From positions 1-18,601 of the forward strand of contig CAYOKA010000042.1 of the NCBI GenBank assembly GCA_964404395.1: a stretch of 18,601 nt of DNA, read 5' to 3'. This DNA comes from JAAYBT01 sp964404395 (GTDB lineage Bacteria > Bacillota > Clostridia > Acetivibrionales > DTU013). Position 1 is the first letter of the stretch. Every line of letters starts with the position of its first letter. The position numbers and the translations under genes are program-made. The notes beneath the pieces were generated by a model. That model saw nothing but the letters and a program-made list of their open reading frames with translations. It searched no databases and was not told where the DNA came from. This document shows positions 15,090 through 18,601 of the stretch, one piece after another.

Positions 15090-15248
15090 ATGCGGGTCAA
15101 TTTCACGGAGGAAATAGCCACTCTTCAAAGCTATATTTATTTACAAAAGGAGCGTTACGGTGACCGGTTTGAGGTTACTATTGACAATTTAATCGATGAT
15201 CAGGACATCTTACAATTCAGTTTATCAATGACGAATCTCCAATCATGA
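15090..15248 (+). pseudogene. remnant of a YesM-type sensor histidine kinase
   Basis: A 52-codon fragment whose translation (FTEEIATLQSYIYLQKERYG, then DRFEVTIDN) matches the segment of YesM-type kinases just after the phosphorylated-His region. The intact kinase at 16195 has EEIEHIRSYLIIQKMRYMD in the same place. The upstream sensor, His box and the downstream ATPase domain are missing, and the frame ends at a TGA at 15246. It is a decayed relic, not a working gene. Confidence 0.7.
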
Positions 15249-15272
15249 ATGTGTACCTAAAAGCTGACAAGG

Positions 15273-15420
15273 ATGTATAAAGTGTTGATTGCGGACGATG
15301 AGTTTTTATCAAGATATGTCTTGCGCACCTTGATTTCCAAAAAAAATAGAAGAAATAGAGATTATCAAGCCCTTTATGGAGGATGAGGTGGAAATGTGCA
15401 TTAGCTCAAATGGGGATTAG
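15273..15420 (+). pseudogene. remnant of a response-regulator receiver domain, frameshifted at an A8 run
   Basis: From ATG 15273 the reading is MYKVLIADDEFLSRYVLRTL, a receiver-domain start with the acidic ADDE pocket, as in YesN-type regulators. At an AAAAAAAA run (15339-15346) the family-like reading moves to another frame (KIEEIEIIKPFMEDEVE) and stops at 15418-15420. The phospho-acceptor region, the rest of the receiver and any DNA-binding domain are gone. It is the natural partner of the kinase remnant just upstream, so the pair is a dead two-component system. 15036-15089 holds nothing else I can support. Confidence 0.7.
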
Positions 15421-15438
15421 TGTATAAGGAGGGTGCTT

Positions 15439-15747
15439 ATGGAAAAATTGTACGAAATATTGGTAGCCTATGAAGATGGATCTGTTGACCTAATCAAGCT
15501 TCCCAAAGAGGAAATCGAGGGCAGGATTCAGTTAATTATTTCTCAAAATAAGCATGGGAGGCTTTATGTAATCGAGATTGATACCCTAATAGGCACGGCA
15601 CTTGTCAACAAGCCGGAAAAGGTCATCTGTTATTACGATCAATCGGCTTTGGCGGACATTGTAATTAAGAACAACAAGCTTAATTTATCTGCCCGGCCGG
15701 GAACCACATTCTATATTGAAAATACAATAAAAGAAATGGAGTTTTGA
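15439..15747 (+). CDS. small protein of unknown function
   Basis: A 102-residue protein that I do not recognise. AAGGAGGG at 15427-15433 points to ATG 15439 rather than the in-frame GTG 15433. It begins MEKLYEILVAYEDGSVDLIK, is mixed charged and hydrophobic with predicted beta-strand character (ILVAYEDGSVDLI, LYVIEIDTLIGTALV, KVICYYDQ), has no signal peptide or membrane span, and ends in a basic-acidic tail. It sits 40 nt before a TIGR04076-family gene and just after the two-component remnants. The good ribosome binding site and intact frame support a real gene. Confidence 0.7.
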   Translation: MEKLYEILVAYEDGSVDLIKLPKEEIEGRIQLIISQNKHGRLYVIEIDTLIGTALVNKPEKVICYYDQSALADIVIKNNKLNLSARPGTTFYIENTIKEMEF

Positions 15748-15748
15748 A

Positions 15749-15766
15749 CTAATAATATCTTATTAG
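15749..15766 (+). other. AT-rich intercistronic hairpin
   Basis: CTAATAA (15749-15755) and TTATTAG (15760-15766) pair over 7 bp with a TATC loop, directly after the previous stop codon. It is AT-only apart from the closing C-G pair and has no T-run, so it is weak as a terminator. Confidence 0.3.
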
Positions 15767-15787
15767 ATTAATTTAAGGGGGATAACA

Positions 15788-16087
15788 ATGAATAAGTGTA
15801 AAATTACAGTACTCAAAAGGTTAATCGAGCCGGAGCTGGCAAAGGAATATTCGAGCGATCCTAAGCTTGGACCCTGTGATATCTATACGGATGGCCAGGA
15901 GTTTATCCTTGAAAAGCCCGATATGCCGGAGGGCTTTTGTTCATGGGCATGGGCGGATATTCAAAGAGATGTTATTTCCATTATGACAGGTGGGAATATG
16001 GACTGGATTAACCGTGACGCAGTTCAGGTAGTCTGCTGCACAGATGGTCTTAGGCCGGTGATATTTAAGGTGGAAAGAGTTGAATAA
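15788..16087 (+). CDS. TIGR04076-family protein
   Basis: A 99-residue protein that fits the TIGR04076 family, small cysteine-containing proteins of unknown function. Recognisable features are the start MNKCKITVLKRL, GPCDIYTDGQEFI (28-40), PEGFCSWAWADI (47-58) and CCTDGLRPVIFK (83-94). Cysteines at 4, 30, 51, 83 and 84 suggest metal or cluster binding or redox chemistry, but no role is known. TTAAGGGGG upstream serves ATG 15788. It could be a maturation or redox factor for an enzyme outside the window; I cannot tell. Confidence 0.82.
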   Translation: MNKCKITVLKRLIEPELAKEYSSDPKLGPCDIYTDGQEFILEKPDMPEGFCSWAWADIQRDVISIMTGGNMDWINRDAVQVVCCTDGLRPVIFKVERVE

Positions 16088-16103
16088 AGCAAGCTTACTT
16101 TGT

Positions 16104-16173
16104 AGGCGTTTTGCGGTGTAACATGTTTTGAGTTCCGCAGCTAAATCATTTCAAGGGTACATCGCAAAAGCCT
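16104..16173 (+). promoter_or_regulatory. leader with two mutually exclusive stems before the sensor kinase
   Basis: Arms 16104-16118 and 16160-16173 pair over 14 bp with one bulged G and one G-U pair, enclosing a 41-nt loop. TTTTG follows the right arm. Within the loop, TGCGG (16112-16116) can instead pair with CCGCA (16135-16139), extended by AAC with GTT. The two pairings share bases, so only one can form at a time. This looks like an attenuator-type arrangement or a terminator for the preceding gene. No known riboswitch consensus is recognised. Confidence 0.4.
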
Positions 16174-16194
16174 TTTGTAAGGAAGATGAGGTCA

Positions 16195-18018
16195 ATGGCT
16201 GATTTCTTATCGAAGTGTAAGAGAAAATTGTTACTAAATAAAATTAGCACCAGCCTAAAAGCTAAGCTTATTGTTATTTTTGCGATACTTACCATACTTC
16301 CCATCAGCATAGTTGGGATAGTATCTTTCGTGAAGTCATTTTCAGCCATTCATGAAAATACCATTAGTGGCACGACCCAGCTTGCAGATCAGGTAAATCA
16401 AAGCATTATTTTAATTTTTGAAAGTGCGGAAAAATTCCTAAAAATAGCAGAAAATGAAGCAACCATTGCCTTTTTGCATATGGAAAAAAACTCGGCAATC
16501 GACAAATATGAAAATGCGAAGAGAGTCAATGTGGTCTTTCAACTTTTCGAAGATGCTTTTGAGAGCGATCAGCGGATAAAAGGAGTATACATTATTGGTT
16601 TAAATGGGAATAATATATGTAATCGTCAGGGTGTATACTATCTGAACAAGGACATGATGTCAATCAACACAGTAAATACAATATTGAGCGATCCCCATAG
16701 AAACCACATCTTTTTGAATAAGCATATTGATTATTCCAGAGAAGAATTGTACAGTAATGTAGTTTCACTGGGCACAGGTATTGTAAGGCCGGTCACTCAC
16801 GAATTACTGGGAGTCATTATAGTAGATATAGATAAAGCGGCAATAGAGGAGCTTTGCAAGGATATTAGAATAGGGGGCAACGGTTACTTTTCTTTAGTCA
16901 GTATGGGGGATGATCCGGTTTGTATTTTTAGTTCAGATCCCAATTTCAACGCTGCTGAGCTTGATAACAGGTATATGGACAAAATTGAAAATGAGGAAAG
17001 TGGCTATTTTACTGAAACAATAAATGGGCAAAAGTATTTCTTTGTATTTAATACCTTGAGAAATACCGGCTGGAAGGTTATCGGGAAAGTGCAGTTGAAG
17101 GATTTAATGCAAAGAGCCTACTCCATTAGCACCATAACCCTTATCGTAGTAATGGTTTGTATCATGTTTACGGCTGTATTGTACTTCTTTATTTCAGAAA
17201 AGCTGACACTCCCTATTGTGGATCTAAAAAACAAAATGAAGCAGGCGGAAAAAGGGAATTTGAACGTTAGGGCAGTATGCAAAAACAAGGATGAAATAGC
17301 AGACCTTTGCTCCAGCTTTAACATTATGATTGAAAATTTAGAGCAGCTGATTGAAAAAAATCAAAAAGAGCAGGAAGCGTTAAAAAAATCGGAATTGAAG
17401 CTTATGCAGGCGCAGATCAATCCGCATTTTTTATACAATACACTCGATGCAATTGTTTGGCTGAGTGAAGCAAAGGACAGTGCCCATGTCATTGATATAA
17501 CAAAGGCGCTATCGGGCTTTTTTAGAGGGACCCTAAGCAGTGGAAGAGAATGGATTAGCATAGGTGAAGAAATTGAACACATCCGAAGCTACCTCATTAT
17601 TCAAAAAATGCGATACATGGACATATTGGATTATAGTATTGAGATTATGGATGAAGACATATTAAATTGCAAAATTCTAAAACTAATGCTGCAGCCTATC
17701 GTTGAAAATGCATTGTATCATGGAGTGAAAAACAAGGACAGTAGTGGACAGATTTCTATTAAAGCGAGCAGGACTGACGATAACAGTATTCTTCTGGAAG
17801 TGATTGATAACGGGAAAGGCATGACGGATGAAAGGCTCAGACAGGTAACTGAATCTATTAATAATGAATCCTTGCACATTCCTAAGGATGACAGCTTCGG
17901 ACTTAAAAATGTAAACCAGAGAATAAAGCTATATTATGGGCGACAATATGGATTGGACATACAGTCAGACTGCTTAAGGGGGACGCATGTTTCAATGATT
18001 TTGCCTGAGGTGAGATAA
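16195..18018 (+). CDS. YesM-type membrane sensor histidine kinase
   Basis: A roughly 607-residue sensor kinase (610 if ATG 16186 is used; I prefer ATG 16195 because GGAAG at 16181-16185 is correctly spaced for it). Layout: TM1 near 25-45, an extracytoplasmic Cache-like sensor of about 260 residues, TM2 near 313-334, a HAMP-like linker, then a coiled segment leading to the His_kinase box QAQINPHFLYNTLDAI with phospho-His411. The N box is QPIVENALYHG (Asn505) and the G1 box is DNGKGM (538-543). The end contains DSFGLKNVNQRI, as expected. It phosphorylates the YesN-type regulator whose gene begins 2 nt after its stop. Such pairs usually sense extracellular carbohydrates, often together with a binding protein. 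Confidence 0.94.
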   Translation: MADFLSKCKRKLLLNKISTSLKAKLIVIFAILTILPISIVGIVSFVKSFSAIHENTISGTTQLADQVNQSIILIFESAEKFLKIAENEATIAFLHMEKNSAIDKYENAKRVNVVFQLFEDAFESDQRIKGVYIIGLNGNNICNRQGVYYLNKDMMSINTVNTILSDPHRNHIFLNKHIDYSREELYSNVVSLGTGIVRPVTHELLGVIIVDIDKAAIEELCKDIRIGGNGYFSLVSMGDDPVCIFSSDPNFNAAELDNRYMDKIENEESGYFTETINGQKYFFVFNTLRNTGWKVIGKVQLKDLMQRAYSISTITLIVVMVCIMFTAVLYFFISEKLTLPIVDLKNKMKQAEKGNLNVRAVCKNKDEIADLCSSFNIMIENLEQLIEKNQKEQEALKKSELKLMQAQINPHFLYNTLDAIVWLSEAKDSAHVIDITKALSGFFRGTLSSGREWISIGEEIEHIRSYLIIQKMRYMDILDYSIEIMDEDILNCKILKLMLQPIVENALYHGVKNKDSSGQISIKASRTDDNSILLEVIDNGKGMTDERLRQVTESINNESLHIPKDDSFGLKNVNQRIKLYYGRQYGLDIQSDCLRGTHVSMILPEVR

Positions 18019-18020
18019 AT

Positions 18021-18601
18021 ATGTATAAGGTTTTTCTTGTGGAGGACGAGATTTTAGTCAGGGAAAGAGTAAGGGATAATATTGACTGGGAAAGTCATGG
18101 GTTCATTTTTGCGGGAGAAGCTTCAAATGGTCAAATGGCTCTGCCTTTAATACAGGAGATAAAGCCGGACATTTTGATTACAGATATCCGAATGCAATTC
18201 ATGGATGGATTGGAGCTTAGCAAAATCATAAAAAATACAATGTCATGGATAAAAATTATTATCTTAAGCGGATATGATGAATTTGTTTATGCGAAGGAAG
18301 CAATCGCCATCAATGTGAATGAATATCTTCTCAAGCCAATAAGTGCTGCGGATTTGGTTAAGGCCTTAAAGGATATAGCAATTCAAATAGACAATGAAAA
18401 AATTGAAAAGCAAAAGCAAGAGCTAATTCAGGAAAAATTAGAAAATAGCAGGCAGATTATGTGGGAAAGATACTTAAACGATTTGGCAACAGGGATCGTC
18501 CCTGCGGAGGATGCTATTAAAAAGGCTGATGATTTTGGTGTCGATATCATATCTAAATATTATTGCGCCCAAATTATTCTCCTTGGAAGCGCACCATTAG
18601 C
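18021..18601 (+). CDS. YesN-type response regulator, 5' part (runs off the window)
   Basis: An open frame from ATG 18021 to the window end, at least 193 residues, with no stop. The receiver domain occupies about residues 1-120: acidic pocket Glu8-Asp9, phospho-acceptor Asp55 in ITDIRM, Ser83 in LSGYDEF and Lys106 in LLKP. A charged coiled linker follows (NEKIEKQKQELIQEKLENSR). YesN-type proteins end in an AraC-type DNA-binding domain, which would lie beyond the window. It starts 2 nt after the kinase stop, so kinase and regulator form an operon. Confidence 0.93.
   Translation, partial: MYKVFLVEDEILVRERVRDNIDWESHGFIFAGEASNGQMALPLIQEIKPDILITDIRMQFMDGLELSKIIKNTMSWIKIIILSGYDEFVYAKEAIAINVNEYLLKPISAADLVKALKDIAIQIDNEKIEKQKQELIQEKLENSRQIMWERYLNDLATGIVPAEDAIKKADDFGVDIISKYYCAQIILLGSAPL

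Noticed and set aside
15339..15346. A8 run as a programmed frameshift site in a working response regulator
   Set aside because: Even after the shift the protein ends about 24 residues later without the phospho-acceptor Asp or output domain, so decay is the better reading.
1..18601. CRISPR arrays, tRNA or rRNA genes, insertion sequences, phage genes
   Set aside because: I saw no regularly spaced repeats, cloverleaf or rRNA segments, transposase motifs or integrase genes.

Overview
The window reads as one strand of a low-to-moderate GC Firmicutes genome, most likely a Clostridia member. The grounds are strong AGGAGG-type ribosome binding sites, near-consensus TTGACA-N17-TATAAT promoters, a YesM/YesN-type two-component pair, a SorC-family regulator and ribose-type sugar ABC transporter genes. 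Every gene I can support lies on the + strand.

Region 1 (about 1-5574) is part of a bacterial microcompartment (BMC) operon. It holds a CoA-acylating-type aldehyde dehydrogenase, three tandem hexameric shell proteins (BMC-H), two small proteins carrying an EutT-N-terminus-like TPLA(R/K)D motif, an FGGY carbohydrate kinase and a short-chain dehydrogenase. The likely theme is a sugar- or polyol-processing metabolosome: sugar kinase and SDR feed a phosphorylated sugar to an aldolase or lyase (not in the window), and the aldehyde formed is oxidised to acyl-CoA inside the shell. No pentameric shell protein, phosphotransacylase, alcohol dehydrogenase, aldolase, B12 diol dehydratase or glycyl radical enzyme is present here. 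The operon clearly starts upstream, so substrate and BMC class stay open.

Region 2 (5586-9996) follows the SDR after only 11 nt. It encodes a Gld-type ABC-2 system: an ATPase, a fused permease plus GldG-like protein, and a DUF4340 membrane-anchored protein, all tightly coupled.

Region 3 (about 10000-15035) is a sugar uptake and regulation unit: a lipoprotein substrate-binding protein, a double-NBD RbsA-like ATPase, an RbsC-like permease and a SorC-family regulator. Two promoters, one before the binding protein and one before the regulator, share an 18-nt motif and palindromes of the form TRACA-NN-TGTYA. These are probably the regulator's operators, giving a locus-specific and autoregulated circuit.

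Region 4 (15036-18601) begins with decayed remnants of a YesM-type kinase and its response regulator. Then come a small unrecognised gene, a TIGR04076-family gene, an intact YesM-type sensor kinase and the start of a YesN-type response regulator that runs off the end. A leader with two mutually exclusive pairings precedes the kinase.

All assignments are by reading motifs; no database search was possible.
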